Shown: piece after piece, positions 29,182 to 41,319 of the stretch
Layout: each line of letters begins with the position of its first letter
Numbering within the stretch: the first letter of the stretch is position 1
NCBI GenBank assembly: GCA_022539475.1
Contig: VCMS01000226.1
Location: forward strand, 1 to 64,000
From: Gracilaria domingensis
Lineage: Eukaryota > Rhodophyta > Florideophyceae > Gracilariales > Gracilariaceae
Reading direction: 5' to 3'
Length of the DNA stretch: 64,000 nucleotides
Made by a program: the position numbers and the translations under genes
The notes under the pieces: generated by a model
Told to the model about the DNA's origin: nothing
Seen by the model: only the letters and a program-made list of their open reading frames with translations
Database searches by the model: none

Positions 29182-32100
29182 TTGGGAGTCTCCCATACCG
29201 GAGGGGCGTCTTCTGAGTCGAAGCAGAGGACGTCTGAGGCGTCACCGCTTCGCTCCCCGGCAATTCGAATCCTATCCAGGAGAGTTGCTGATACAGATGC
29301 TGACTCGAAACTCCTTGGAGTGTTGCATCGACCGTGGATTCGCTCCCATAATTTGCGAAACCCAGACCGGGTCATGATAATGGCTAAGCGGAATTACAAA
29401 ATATACGCCGACTTAGGCTTATGAAACCAGCACATGGTATGTCAATTATCCGTCTTGGATACAGGGGCTGCGCCCATTCTAATTCACACCGCGTTGATAC
29501 CGCCCGCACTTCGGGAACACATTCGCTCCGGTCCAAACTTGGATATCGCCGACGCCAATAACCGCCCGATACGCACAGTGGGCCACCTATCTCTCGTGGT
29601 GAGATTTGGAACTTACTTGGTGCAGTTGTATTTCGTTGTCTGCAAGGCACTTGCAGCACCCGTTATTCTGGGTTGTGATTTTGTGATCGCTTCGTGGAAG
29701 CTATACGACCCAGGGCCCGAACCGTGAAAATGGTTGATGGCTCGTCGGTTCCGATAGTGCGGAAGACATTGTAAAACGCTTCGCGTAAGCGTGTCCCCTT
29801 GCCTGTCGCTCAAGAGGCGCCGACACCGAAACCGGTCTCAACGAAACTCAGAATCGCTCAATCCGTTCGGATACCATCGGATCCCAAGTATGGGTGCCTG
29901 TCTCTTCTAAACAGGTAGGGTTGCACATTTTGCAACCCCTGTCTACTCTCTTTGCCGAGAAAGAACTTGCGGTTGCTAACGGAATCGTTACTATCAATCC
30001 AGATGAACCCTTTAAGGTGCTAATCGCCAAATTTGGCCATTCTGACCAATGGCTGGTGAAGAACCAAATTATCGGGTCCGTCTTACCTCACCCTACCGCT
30101 ATCGTGCTAACGAAGATATCTGTATCAGAGGTGCTTGGCTTGACTGACCCTAAGGAGAGGGAGGACGCCGCTGATGTTAATCATTTGTCGAAGAGAGGCG
30201 ACTCCACGAACCCTGACAATTTATCCGGGTGTTACTAACCCGATCCCGTCAGAGGTGAAGGCCACACCACCTGGCTCTGAATTGACGGATCCTGTTAAGG
30301 AGTTGGAAAACTTGGACTTGTCTCATGTTCCAGAATCTCATCGAGAAAAATTGCGCCACATGTTGCGTGAATTCACTTCCATGTGGGATGGCTCTTTGGG
30401 GACCATCGGGATCACGGAACATCGAATTGATCTACTACCGAACACTCGGCCGATTGCACAACACCCTTATAGCGCTGGGCCGAAAGCTCGTGAGGAGGAA
30501 CAATATCAAGTCGAGAAAATGCTGCGCGCAGGAGTCATTGAGCCCGCTCAGTCGTCATGGGCGTCACCTGTAGTGTTTGTACCTAAATCCGACCGGTCAT
30601 GGAGGTTCTGCATCGACTACCGTCGATTGAACATCGTCACGATGAAGGACGTTTATCCAATCTCACGAATGGATGAATACATTGACTCACTTTGGAGTGC
30701 AAAGTTCTCTACGACCCTCGATGCCAACTGGGTGTACTGGCAAGTTCCCATTAGGGAGGAAGATCGTGATAAGACCGCCTTCGTATGCCATCAGGGGCTA
30801 TACCGCTTCAAGCGAATGCCCTTTGGGCTAACTAATGCCCCCGCCACATTTCAACGGGCGATAGACATTCTTCTGTCACCCTTCAAGTGGCGCACCTGCT
30901 TGGTATATTTAGACGATATCATAATCTTCTCCAATAACATGGAAGAACATCTCTCCCATGTCCGGGATGTCATGCGGGTATTTCGTGACGCCGGAATCAC
31001 GTTGAAACTCAAGAAGTGCGAGTTTTTCACCGATTCGGTCAAGTACTTGGGCCACATAATTCGCCCAAGCTAACTCTCGATCGACGAGGTGCGCGTCAAG
31101 TCCTTGAAGGAAGCTAAACACCCTACAACTCAAACTGAGTTACGCTCCTTCTTAGGATTTTGCAATGTGTACAGGAGATTTGTTCCGAACTTTGCGGAGA
31201 TCGCCACCCCGCTCAACAAACTCGTAACGAAAGGACAACCCGTGCAACTGGAACCTTTCGGCGACAAGGAAACGTCAGCGTTTAAGCGGCTGATTGACGC
31301 CGTAACGTCTCCGCCTATCTTGACTCTCTCCATTGCTGGGTTACCGTTCGAACTAGACACTGATGCCACTGCAAACCAAATGGGGTGTGCCTTGTTTCAG
31401 ACGAATACTGAAGGTGTCCGTCACCCAATTGGGTACTGATCTCGCTCGCTCAATGGGCACGAGCGGAACTATTCTGTCTCTGAAAAAGAGTGCCTCGCGG
31501 TCGTATGGGAATTGTCTAACCTACGCCTCTACCTAATGGGCACCCATTTTGTGGTACATACGGACCACTTCTGCCTACGGTGGCTCATGGAAATATCTGA
31601 GCCCTCACTGCGCCTCATGAGGTAGAGACTCCGATTGTCGGAATTTGATTTCGACGTACGCTACAAGAAAGGAAAGCTCAACACCCAAGCGGATGCACTC
31701 TCCCTTCTAAGAAGTGCTGCCGAAGCAGAACCCTCCGATGATTTGGACATACCCTGCTTCTTAGCAGAACTCGCAGATGAGGAGTCAGGAATCCTATTGG
31801 ATGATATTTGCGACGATATCCTCGCCGCCGAAGGAAATGAAACCATCGCGGGTTCCTTTGAACCTATTACTGCTGAGGACTTAGTGAGGGAACAACACTT
31901 AGATACGTTCTGTACGCAAGTGCGTTCCCGCCTGAATGGTGGACACCCCCATACCCTTTGTGGTGAACGACCAAGGCTACCTGGTACGAATGGTAGAACG
32001 CAACCCACAGATCGTGGTGCCACACTCGCTACAACGTCGAGTACTACACCTTTCACATTACGTTAAGGTCGGCGCACACCCTGGGGGTCGCAAACTGTAT

Positions 32101-34280
32101 CTCACACTGAGAAGAACCTTTTATTGGCCCGCTACGGCGTTTGACTGCTACGCAATTAGACGCTCATGCGTGGAATGTGCCAAGAACGATGTCCGACTTC
32201 GGAAATACTCAAAGGAGTTGACCTTGTTCCCTGCGAGAAGCCCGTTGGAATTTGTCGCTTTCGACATCTTGGGCGAGTTAATTCGTACTCCCAGAGGAAA
32301 CCGGTACCTCTTGGTGATCACGGATAGCTTCTCCAAATTGGTCAGAACTGTACCCCTTAAGCGAATCTCCGCTGCGGTTATTACGCAAGCATTCGTAACC
32401 GACTGGGTGTTCGTTTATGGCCCGCCTGTCAAATACTCTCCGACAACGGATCTCAATTCACATCGAAGCTCTTTCAAGATGTATGCAGAATCCTACATGT
32501 CAGGAACTTGTTTACAACCACCTATCACCCCCATTGTAATGGGCAGGTAGAACGGTTTAACCGTACAATGCTTAATGCACTCCGTTCCGATGTGGCTGAT
32601 CACCCCAAGGATTGGGATCTCTATACTGACGCAGTAACGTATGCGTACAACACCCAGGTGCATCGGGTAACCTCGCTCTCACCCTTTGAACTGGTGCTCT
32701 CACGGCCACCGCCACCGGTTGCTATTGAAGCCCAACCTACTCTTGCGAGTTATCCGTCCCCGGCGCAGTACCGCAACGCGTGAAAAAATTGGCTCAACAA
32801 GATGGTGCCGAAAGCCCAGAAGGCGATGGATAAAGCTCAGGATACATTCAAGCGTAACTTGGACCAACGGGTCCGCAAACCTTTACCCGAATTGCGGGTG
32901 GGCGACTTTGTGCTTCTCCGAAAGGAGTACTACAATCCTGAAAAGGAGCGTCGGCACAAACTGTCTCCCATTGCAAGCGGACCCTACCGGGTGGTATCTC
33001 TTACGCCAGACACCGTTGTGTTGGACATCGACGGTGCCCACGAACGGGTTTCACGCGATCGCGTCTGCAAAGCTCCCACGCCTACCCAGGCTGTTGCTCA
33101 GTCTGCAATACCCCATGCGGGTGATCAACCGTCGGAAGTATTGCGCCCAGCGGTCCTTCCTCACCCGTAACGCGGTTTATTCGAACTACTGGACATCTCG
33201 AACACTGTACCCACTGGGTCAGACCGCCTCTCTCAGGCCCAGTCCGCGGACTCACTACGAGTTCAAACCGTTACCCACCGACCCGACGTGGTATCACCAC
33301 CCCAGGCGGCAACGCCTAAGGAGGGGGAGGACGCTGCTGCTACCGCTGGTAACACCGCTTTGGTTTCATCGGCGTTGCCGCATTCTCCACGACTTGGAGC
33401 CACCACCGTTGGTGAGACGTCGCCACCGACCGCGAACGGCACTCCCGCCACAAGGACGCATTGTACCCATACCGAAAACGGTCAGGTGCACGTCAGTAAT
33501 GTTAGAGACCTCCCAGCACGGGAGACAACCGAGAAGAAAGGAAATACTCCGTCACGGAGACCGCTCGAGGAGCCCGGCTCGCAGGCGCTCACAGAACGCT
33601 CGCCCCGAGCTCGCACACCTGAAAAGCAGGTCTCTGCAGACCCTTTGGGTAGCTACGGGCAAGCCGAGGATGACGGCGAAGTGTCGCATTAACCCCTTCT
33701 CGGGTGATGATGTAGGAAGAACCAGAACACAGGGCGTGTGGAAAGTACCCCTCCCATGAGGGAACGCTAAGTATGGTACCCACTCGGGCTGACCGTCGCG
33801 AGCTCGCGCTTGCGACATTACACCCAGAAGCATGGGTGGCGCGTGGAACCGGCACGTGCGGAAAATATCCAAATTTTTGGAAAGCCCGCGCGCCGCAGCC
33901 CGAAGGGAGCAACCCGAGATGCCAGTGCGTTGGCGACCGTTGCGCAAAGGCTCACCCCTACTGGTGCCCCGTGGCACGTGCCACGCGCGTACCACCGCGG
34001 CCAACCAATGGCGTACCCCGATCTTGGGCGTTCCGCCTCCCCCCTGCACAGGGAGCGCAGCCCGCAACGTTCACCGCCGCGCGCGTTCTCCCATGGAAAC
34101 GGGAATGGAGGGGGGAAAGAAGAAGCAACCGTTGCCTGGTGTGACCACTTGGGAACACCCTGGAGGGTCTATAGTATTACGGACGCCCCAGGCGTTGCCA
34201 GGAACCTACTTCGGTAGAATATGGCAGCCAAACGGCGAAGTTAGAGCTAACCCGACACTACGGGTAGGGTGCTACTGAAA
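29182..34280 (+). pseudogene. Pol of the second Ty3/gypsy element, heavily broken
   Basis: Recognisable in order: protease (LSVLDTGAAP), reverse transcriptase (WRFCIDYRRLN, LVYLDDIIIFS), RNase H (FELDTDATANQMGCALF), integrase zinc site and core (FVAFDILGEL, NGQVERFNR) and the GPYRVVSL segment, then a long low-complexity tail like that of the first element. Many breaks. I could not see a chromodomain at the end of this copy. Confidence 0.85.
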
Positions 34281-34309
34281 TCTGCTGAGGGTGAAGGTTC
34301 AAAGCCCCT

Positions 34310-35390
34310 TCACACGAAGTTACCCGCTGTGGGATGCTGCCTACCAGGCGAAAGGTCGTACTCGCGCACGTTACCCTGTCGCTCGGGCTGATTCTCCACC
34401 GGCACTAGGTTCCAGTTGATCGACTCGACCGTTCCCAAGAGGGACCTAAGCTCATCCGCGTTGTTCTGTGACCCAAGGGGTATCGATAAGTCCAAGCCAC
34501 GCATGGCCATGATCAACCTAGGAGGTAAATACCACAAGCGGTGATGATCATAGGCCTCCCAGAGGAAATTTGCAGCTACGCGTGCCGCCCATTCGACGAG
34601 AACCAATGACCAATACCCAGAATGCGGGTTCGTAATCAATTTGGACCCGATCTAATGGATACAGGGTGGAAGCTCAGCATAGAACCCACGGGGTACCTCA
34701 ACCAGACTCCACCACGGAGGCAACGGAACATACCGGCCAGACTTGGCGTTGTCGCGAATACGCTCAATCTTCAAGTTGGAGTACGGAACCAGAAACCCGT
34801 GACGGGTGCGTGCTTTGCGCTCAAACTTGACTCGCAGGTCGAACCGCTGCTGGGCGTCATATCGGCTAATGTACCGGAAGTCCGCTCGGAGGATGGGTCT
34901 CTCCCAGCAGAGCATATACGGCTCCCAACGGGCGATTCCCCTAAAGGACTGTTCGTGGAACTCCGCCAACGCATCTCCGTATGAGACCTCACCGTATGTT
35001 CGGTAGAACGCCGGGTGAAACCCATAAGATGCGGGTATCAAATGTTCGTTGCGAGTTGGCTCCGCGCCTTGGTAGGCCAACTTCGCCAAGCCCGCTCGGG
35101 CGCTGTCAAGGGATTCACCACGAGATCGGTATAGAAGATACGGCGGTATCGCAATGCGCCCACGCCAGTTCGGGCATCGGACGAGTTCCACTGGAATCCC
35201 ACCAGGGAGCTTGCCGTTCTCCACGTGGGAGTTGATGAGCGCATCATTCTTCACCGCATCGGGGTGGAACCACGGAGCCCGTGAGTAGATCAAACTATCC
35301 GTTTTCGGATCGCGCACTTGCAAAGACTCCTTCGAGATCCACCCATTGGGGGTGGCTGTCAAGAGCATCGCTTGCTGCGAGTTTCACGCC
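34310..35390 (-). pseudogene. Antisense ORF of the second Ty3/gypsy element, broken
   Basis: Lies between pol and the 3' LTR on the opposite strand, exactly as the 702-codon ORF of the first element. Shared blocks are RAPWFHP, LPGGIPVEL, RADFRYISRY, GRYVPLPPWWSLVEVPRG, YAELPPC, SLVLVEWAARVAANFLWEAYD, LWYLPPRL and LDLSIPLG. Amino-acid identity is only moderate, so the two ORFs diverged well before the last insertions. The Pro-rich N-terminal region is shorter or unreadable here. Confidence 0.8.
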
Positions 35391-35778
35391 ACGGCGGCAG
35401 GAGAAGGACCCTGTGTCGGGTGTTCGTGCATCGGAGCGTTTTCCTGAGGGAGCAGGGCCGAAAGAAACCCACCAACGTACTGCAGGTGTTGCTTTTGCCC
35501 ATCGGGGGCGAGCGCATTGTTTTGCTGTCCGGTACGGAGGAAGAAGGAGCTCCCCCGATGGGGTTGGTTGTACACGGATTCATCCCAGACGCAGAGGGAG
35601 AGACACGACGGCTGATGTGTGAGACCTAGGAGGTGTAGTCGCGGTGTGAGCTGATATCACCTCGAGGGTGCGCTGTATGCGTGGAACCGGGATTTCGGTG
35701 ATGTCCATCACGGGATGCCCGCCTATTTAAGGCATTTCCGTCTCGGCCTCGCGGCATCACGACGGCGACTCCGGACTA

Positions 35779-35790
35779 AGGAGGGGAATA
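35779..35790 (+). other. Polypurine tract of the second Ty3/gypsy element
   Basis: AAGGAGGGGAATA stands directly before the TG of the 3' LTR, matching the position and sequence of the tract in the first element. Confidence 0.8.
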
Positions 35791-36774
35791 TGTGGAGCAA
35801 ACCCGATTCTGACGGTGTTTGACGAAGAAGCTCTTCATACATGAGCGATGCGCCCGTGCACATGGCACTTGACATTATGAGGTGCATCCCTTATGGGAGT
35901 CTTCAACCGTTGGTTAATTTAGTTTTAATTAGCACCCGTAGAGAGGCGTGCGTGGGCCAAGGCCCTGGGCCGGGCGTGGACACGTGGAGGTGGATGGCTA
36001 GTGTACAAGTGGAGTATTTTGGGGAATATTTTAGTTTGTCTTTATTTTCTGCACCCTGACAGTGGGGTTGCATACGTGTACCACCCGTACGGGTGTGCAC
36101 TACTGTAATCGGTCAACCGGCCCTGCACCTGGGGTACTTAGAGGTGCAGGGGCGGCTGAACACCACCTGATGGTAAAGCAACCAAGCCTCTCCTTCGAGA
36201 ACTGCCACTCGGATCAGAGAGCACTTGAGACTCATCTTGAGTGTGGGCTCTAGGCGCTACTGCCCTCGCCGGTGTACTAATCCGCCCAGAGGGTCACCTC
36301 AAGAGGTATAAGTACGCGTACTCCCCTTGGGACGCCTAAGGAATCTGTATATACCGTGTGGTATTGCCGTCTACTATTTCTATTAATTCCTGATTGCAGG
36401 AGAGATCTCCGCCCCAGTATTGGGTTGTTTCTTGCTCTTTCTCCCCGACATCGGGCCTGTTGCCTGCGTGTGCACGGCCCGCGTCTCCTCTTTGGACGTA
36501 TCTCTTTTCCCCTTGTTTTTTGGGCTACGCCTCTTCCCGGAGTGTCTGGCTCACTCCTTTTCGGGTATTCCTCGCTTCTTTACCGTCCTTGGCTGGTGAT
36601 CCTCCTGATATTAGACTTTCTGCATTCACCTCTGTTAGATTTTCTCAGTACACTACTGGTCTTACACCCAGGTCTGCGGTGTCAACAGAGACTCGTCCAC
36701 CGAGTTACCATCCCCTAGGGAGCAGGACTTCGGACATCCTGTGCGTGTTTCACCCGTCCTTGGTTTGCACCACA
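35791..36774 (+). repeat. 3' LTR of the second Ty3/gypsy element
   Basis: Same 984-bp sequence as 25903-26886 apart from about eleven single-base differences. Confidence 0.93.
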
Positions 36775-37600
36775 GGTTTTGCTCTACAGGCGGAGAGATC
36801 GCAAGGTTTGGTATAGATATCAATAATCGTTGACATTTTTTCGCAATTGGAACCAAGCCCAGGCCATTTGAACGACGAGGCCCCACAGAGCGATTTCACA
36901 ATCAGTACGAATAGGATCTGATCAATGATCTACAAAGAATTTCAGAGACAGGTTTTCGGCTAAACTGCTTGGGTATCTCAGGATGACTGGGGTTCCAGGA
37001 AGGCAATGTGCCTCATCATCGTATCTTACTCTGGCTTGAAGGCAGCTTAATCGAGGACGTTGACGTAATTGACAATTTCTGCATCCTGGACAAGATGACG
37101 AGGTATGAGAGAATGTGCTGCAGATGCACGAACAACGTCACACAGCTTACCGTCGTAATCTTCATGATTATAATAAGTTCATTTCGACAACATTAGAATA
37201 GATCCCCCTAGTTTTATTGAAAAGCAAACAAACCGTGCCGTATCGCATAGGAGAACATAGCAACACTTACGAAGTTTTCCATATAACCTGGATCTGACTG
37301 GAAAATATCGATGTCTCACACATCTGGAGAGAACGCCGGTTGGGGGGGCAGTGGTCGATCTTATGTAGTATGACTTCAAGAAACTCAAGAAACAAGAGGT
37401 AATGCTATTTCTTGAGAACATTAGCCAACGTAGATTGGCTTAGTCGGAGTTCCGCAACGACATTTTAGCCCACATGCGCCCAACGGTGGTCGGGGCAGTA
37501 GACGCGCCCTGGATAATACTCGAGTTTCGTCACGTCTGCATTTTCTAGACCGGGAAGAGGCTGGTGGTTCATTTTGGGCGCAAACGAAATGTGGTAACAA
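36775..37600. other. No recognised gene
   Basis: Right flank of the second Ty3/gypsy element. Short frames on both strands, none recognisable. Confidence 0.45.
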
Positions 37601-37619
37601 GCATTCGAACCATTTCAAC

Positions 37620-38440
37620 AAGTCCCTCAACTTTTTTACTCTCAAAAGATACTTTAGGAGCCCTACTCAGTTGGAAGATATGAACTATTTGCTCTACGAC
37701 AAGCAAAACAACTGGTGCAGAAAGCTACCTGTGGGGGTACTGGAGCAGTTTGAAGGTGATTCTTTTCAGGTACCGAGAGACTCTCGTACTCCTCAAATGG
37801 TTGGAGCGGAGCGTGAAGAATAAAATGAATGCATAACTAGGATTCGAAACGTGCAGCTTTCTCGAGTAGAACTGTTCTCCGTCCCATTGATTCCCATGAG
37901 CAAGTGAGCGAAATCCTATCTGGAGACCCGTAGAAATGAAGGAAGAGAGTTCAAATCGCGATGAAGTATACGTAGAAATGGGCCATACGAGAAACTTTTG
38001 GAGAAAGCGAAGTCCAATTTGAGGTTGATTGGGACTCAAAGACGATACCTGGATGCCAAAGGGACTTCAGTCAGCTTAGAGTGCGCTCAATGCGCGTTTG
38101 AAGCCTAATTGTGAGATGTCCAATTGGAGGACATGGGCCACACCAAAGAAGGGCATTATGAGTGCAATTGGTACACTTTGTAATCCATGTCGACCGATAT
38201 TGCTCTTACGTTGCCCCCCGCGCTGTCAGGTGGCACTCCAAGCGCACTCCGAGTAATAGAGTAAACTATTAAAAACTTATTCTTCCATTGCAAGGGTGTC
38301 CAAATGGAACTCGTCCCGCGCACATATGGAGTGCGGTTGATTGTTAAGGGGGTAGGATTTACACTCCAAGTGCGCTCACAAAACTGAAAATTTTCTACTA
38401 GGGTTGACTGAACAAGCGTGACCAGCACAGAATGAAACAT
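37620..38440 (+). pseudogene. Decayed ORF of unknown identity
   Basis: One forward frame keeps a coding character over about 800 bp despite at least five stops: RYFRSPTQLEDMNYLLYDKQ, LEQFEGDSFQVPRDSRTPQM, RIRNVQLSRVELFSVPLIPM, KLLEKAKSNLRLIGTQRRYL, then SLECAQCAFEA. I do not recognise the family. It could be a decayed transposon ORF or host gene; it could also be partly chance. Confidence 0.3.
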
Positions 38441-39502
38441 TTGCCTCCCTGGTACAGCTCATTGCCTGGAATATATTTCCATCCAATTCTGCTTCACTAC
38501 TGCAGCCTACCTAATCCGAGATAGACGGATACAAAAATATATTAAAATGGCTGAGATCTAGCGACAGAAAGGTGTTTATATCAATATGATGATCGCCTCT
38601 ACGAAGTAGATGCGCGGTACAAAACTGCTCTGGACAAGTTTCCTTGACAGCGAATGACTTTGATATTTACGAGAAAAGTACAAATCTATCGAGGAGATGA
38701 TGCAGACAGTGATCTTATCGACAACATTGTTGCGGAGCTTTCTTACAATTAGGCGCCAACTGGCGTTACGCTTCATAGACTTCATTCCAAGCTGGTCCTT
38801 CTATTCATGGTCAGTCGAAATGGGCTACACCCACGTTTGGTCAACGAAAAATCTTCCATCGCTACGAAAATAGGAATTGGAACTACTATGGTCACCAGAT
38901 ACGACGAAGCTAGTGCTGTGGTGGAAAACCAATTTTTACACCGCAACAATTCAAGTTTGCATACTTCAGTATGATAGTACGACAGTTCTTTATTTGGCTC
39001 GCATTCGCGGCCACAGTTCATAACGCACAGGCTCATTCTTTTTCTCGACTTGCTGTGAATGTGACGTCAAACTTCTTTGCTCCGGACAGGTCTATTTCGC
39101 ACTATCTAGGGTTGGGAAAAGAAATGATTTGCTTTTGCTTCACGACGTGTAGTCGACTGCGCAAGGTGTGCCTGTAGTAAACTCGATTGGTGCGCCGATA
39201 TCTAAACCGAAATTACAAGAAGCCATAGGCCTTTGCGATCCACCACAGCAATAAAATAACTAAACGATTTTATTTTATATCTATTCGCGTCAAAAGAAGT
39301 ATTGCAAATAAAAAAATTTTGCCTTACTTTGGCATATAACTAACAATCAAGAAAGAAAAGATCTCAAATTGTGATGAAAATACTAACCACACAAGACAAA
39401 CAAAGAACTATCTTCCAAAAATACTAAAAATACTCGATCAACGTTAACAGAAGTAATGCCACACACTTAGTGCTAGTGCACTACAATGCCCACTGGGAGA
39501 TT
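38441..39502. other. No recognised gene
   Basis: AT-rich with short frames only. The stretch 39240-39480 is especially AT-rich. A forward frame at 38971-39177 starts with a hydrophobic run (FFIWLAFAATVHNAQA) that would pass as a signal peptide, but the frame is only 68 codons long. Confidence 0.45.
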
Positions 39503-40060
39503 CTAAATCGAACATCTTCGCCCTTCCCGTAGGCTGTCAATTAGTGGTGACACTTCGGGGGTCTCCAAAAACTCTCGGTTGCCTTCAATTTCAGACCTGG
39601 GCATTACTTGGTGTCCAATGTTGATGGACGAGTTTGAATCGATAATGCACGACATCACCGGAAGAATCGCCTCTTTCCGCTCTGTTGATGATTTATCATT
39701 GTCGATCGTCTCGCGACATTTCATCTTCACCGGGTTCTGTTTGTTTTGCGGATTTTCTAGCTTCCATCCAGCGAGCTCAAGTTCCTTGATGAAGAAATTA
39801 TTTGCTTATTTGAACTCCTTAAGTCTCGCTTCATTGAGTAAATTGAATATTTGCTGCGCGTAATCGTGTATCCATTAGTAGATTGTGCGGTAGACGAGGG
39901 TTTCCTGCTGAGATGCGTTCGAGGGACTTTCATTTGTGAAAAGTCTCTGCTGCGATAACGGGATAGCTTGTTTTTTGGTGTATGATAAAGAATGCCTCCT
40001 TCTGGGCTTCTCTCCTGTTCTGATATATAGATGCCTGCTCGCCCTGTCCAGTTCAGACAC
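39503..40060 (-). pseudogene. Decayed ORF with two TAA codons at Gln-like positions
   Basis: The minus-strand frame from the ATG at 40060 to the stop at 39503 is a continuous hydrophilic protein of about 185 codons except for two TAA codons, one after YRTIY and one after LKEFK. The downstream words WIHDYAQQIFNLLNEARL and ANNFFIKELELAGWKLENPQ are clearly coding-like, and CAA (Gln) would fit both stops after one C-to-T change. The N-terminus is basic (RTGEKPRRRHS), the C-terminus acidic. Product unknown. It is divergent (head to head, 11 bp apart) from the gene beginning at 40072. Confidence 0.5.
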
Positions 40061-40071
40061 TTTGGCGGCTA

Positions 40072-41319
40072 TTGGTACTCATCATGGTTGACAAGGAGCC
40101 GACTGTAGTTGAAGAGATCGCAAAGATGAAGGATGACTCTAGCCCTGCCACGTCCAGTGAACGACCATCACCACCTCCGGCGGAAGGCGTCTTGGACTTG
40201 GAGGCAGTAGAGACTGCCAACGAAAATGATATCCGGCGTCAAGAAGAGGATGACCGTGTCTCCAGAGCGACTTTAAATAGTGGATTATGTGGTGCAAACC
40301 CACGAACGGGAAAACAACAGCCGAGTCGCGGAAAGGGACCGATAGGGTGTTCCAGCCCTGCTCCTCCCTATGAGGGCATATGCAGCAGCAGAACCCTCCT
40401 ATAGGGCTGACACGAGCCGGGTGTAAATTCGGGCAGCCCCGATCTAAGCGTGTAGTCGGAGGTGAAAAGGGAAAGAACCATCGTAGGATCCGAGCTGTTT
40501 CGCGACCCACAACGAGTGGGGGTATTCAGCCCAACGTTATGGGATAACGAGAGATCAACAAAGGAGCCGCACTGCGGAGCACTGACTCGGAATAGGCGGA
40601 AAAAGGTCCCGAAAGAAATGGGGCAAACCTGTATGACAGGGCAGAAGTAGCGACAGCCGTATGACCAAAATATTAACAGTAAGTATCCGCCAACGGTGGC
40701 CAATACCCTACAGGTGTGGGGCAGAGACGGTCTTGCCACGGCGCATCCGTCATCGAGCGGGTCCTGCACACTCGTACGGCAATGCTAACCTTCTTACAAG
40801 TAACCAAAAATGGGACCGTTGTCCTAATGACCTCTCATGACATGAAGTGTAAAATCGGGTAACGGATCAACCAAATATGAAAACCACCTGAGTGCATCCC
40901 CATGCTGGGGCATTTTGCTCTACGGATTATAGGACATCGATATAGAGCTTGCAATGGACAAGATGATGCGCACGACGATGTTGCTTCCCCGTCCGGTGAC
41001 GGGCACTGTCGATGCTTCTGCAGAAATGGGCGAGTGCTTGCGTGAAGTTCCGTACCTCTATCTCCACGCATTGCGCGATGGGATTTCGTTTGTTCCAACT
41101 GCTCATCAACATGGAGGCCTCGGCCCCTTTCGTCTTCTCTTGATAGACCTGGATAAACTGCTTGATATAACGAGAAGAGAGCATAACCAGGTTATAGTAA
41201 TGTATTTTGACCCGCATGAATATCCACAAAGTGCGTGTGCGTTTCTATGCATTCATCAGTGCGCGTTGATACTTGTGGACGCCATTTTTCGTAACCAAAC
41301 GGAACGGCGCGGGTGGTGA
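40072..41319 (+). pseudogene. Small host gene of unknown function interrupted by a solo LTR
   Basis: The reading frame starts at 40072 (or MVDKEP at 40084), has an acidic, Pro-rich N-terminus (SSERPSPPPAEGVLDLEAVE, NENDIRRQEEDDRVSRATLN) and is cut at 40287 by a 637-bp solo LTR. If the LTR and one copy of the 5-bp target duplication are ignored, the same frame continues at 40930 to the stop at 41319 with one TAG near the junction, giving about 200 codons (DIDIELAMDKMMRTTML, CLREVPYLYLHALRDGISF, FRLLLIDLDKLLDITRREHN). The segment AEMGECLREVPYLYLHALRDG recalls AELKANLGELPDHFVRG in the gene at 42.3 kb, so it may be a distant member of the same family. Function unknown. Confidence 0.5.
40288..40924 (+). 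repeat. Solo LTR, related to the LTRs of the Ty3/gypsy elements
   Basis: It begins TGTGGTGCAAACCCACG, like TGTTGTGCAAAACCC of the 816-bp LTR, and ends TTTTGCTCTACG, where ACTACA would be the family end. It is flanked by a perfect 5-bp target duplication GATTA (40283-40287 and 40925-40929). No internal element sequence is present, so it is the product of LTR-LTR recombination. Divergence from the two full elements shows a separate, older family. Confidence 0.8.

Larger units (their letters stand above)
25903..36774 (+). mobile_element. Second Ty3/gypsy element, full length but decayed
   Basis: LTRs of 984 bp (25903-26886 and 35791-36774) begin TGTGGAGC and end CACCACA; flanks GGTGT (25898-25902) and GGTTT (36775-36779) look like a 5-bp target duplication with one change. 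Order: 5' LTR, primer-binding site at about 26889, gag, pol, antisense ORF, polypurine tract, 3' LTR, the same plan as the 12.4-kb element but in the opposite orientation. About eleven differences between the LTRs (1.1 percent) suggest a fairly recent insertion, yet gag, pol and the antisense ORF are heavily broken, with roughly ten or more breaks. Confidence 0.9.

Noticed and set aside
33170-34310. Chromodomain at the end of pol in the second Ty3/gypsy element
   Set aside because: No frame shows the aromatic and Trp pattern seen in the first element; the region is low-complexity.
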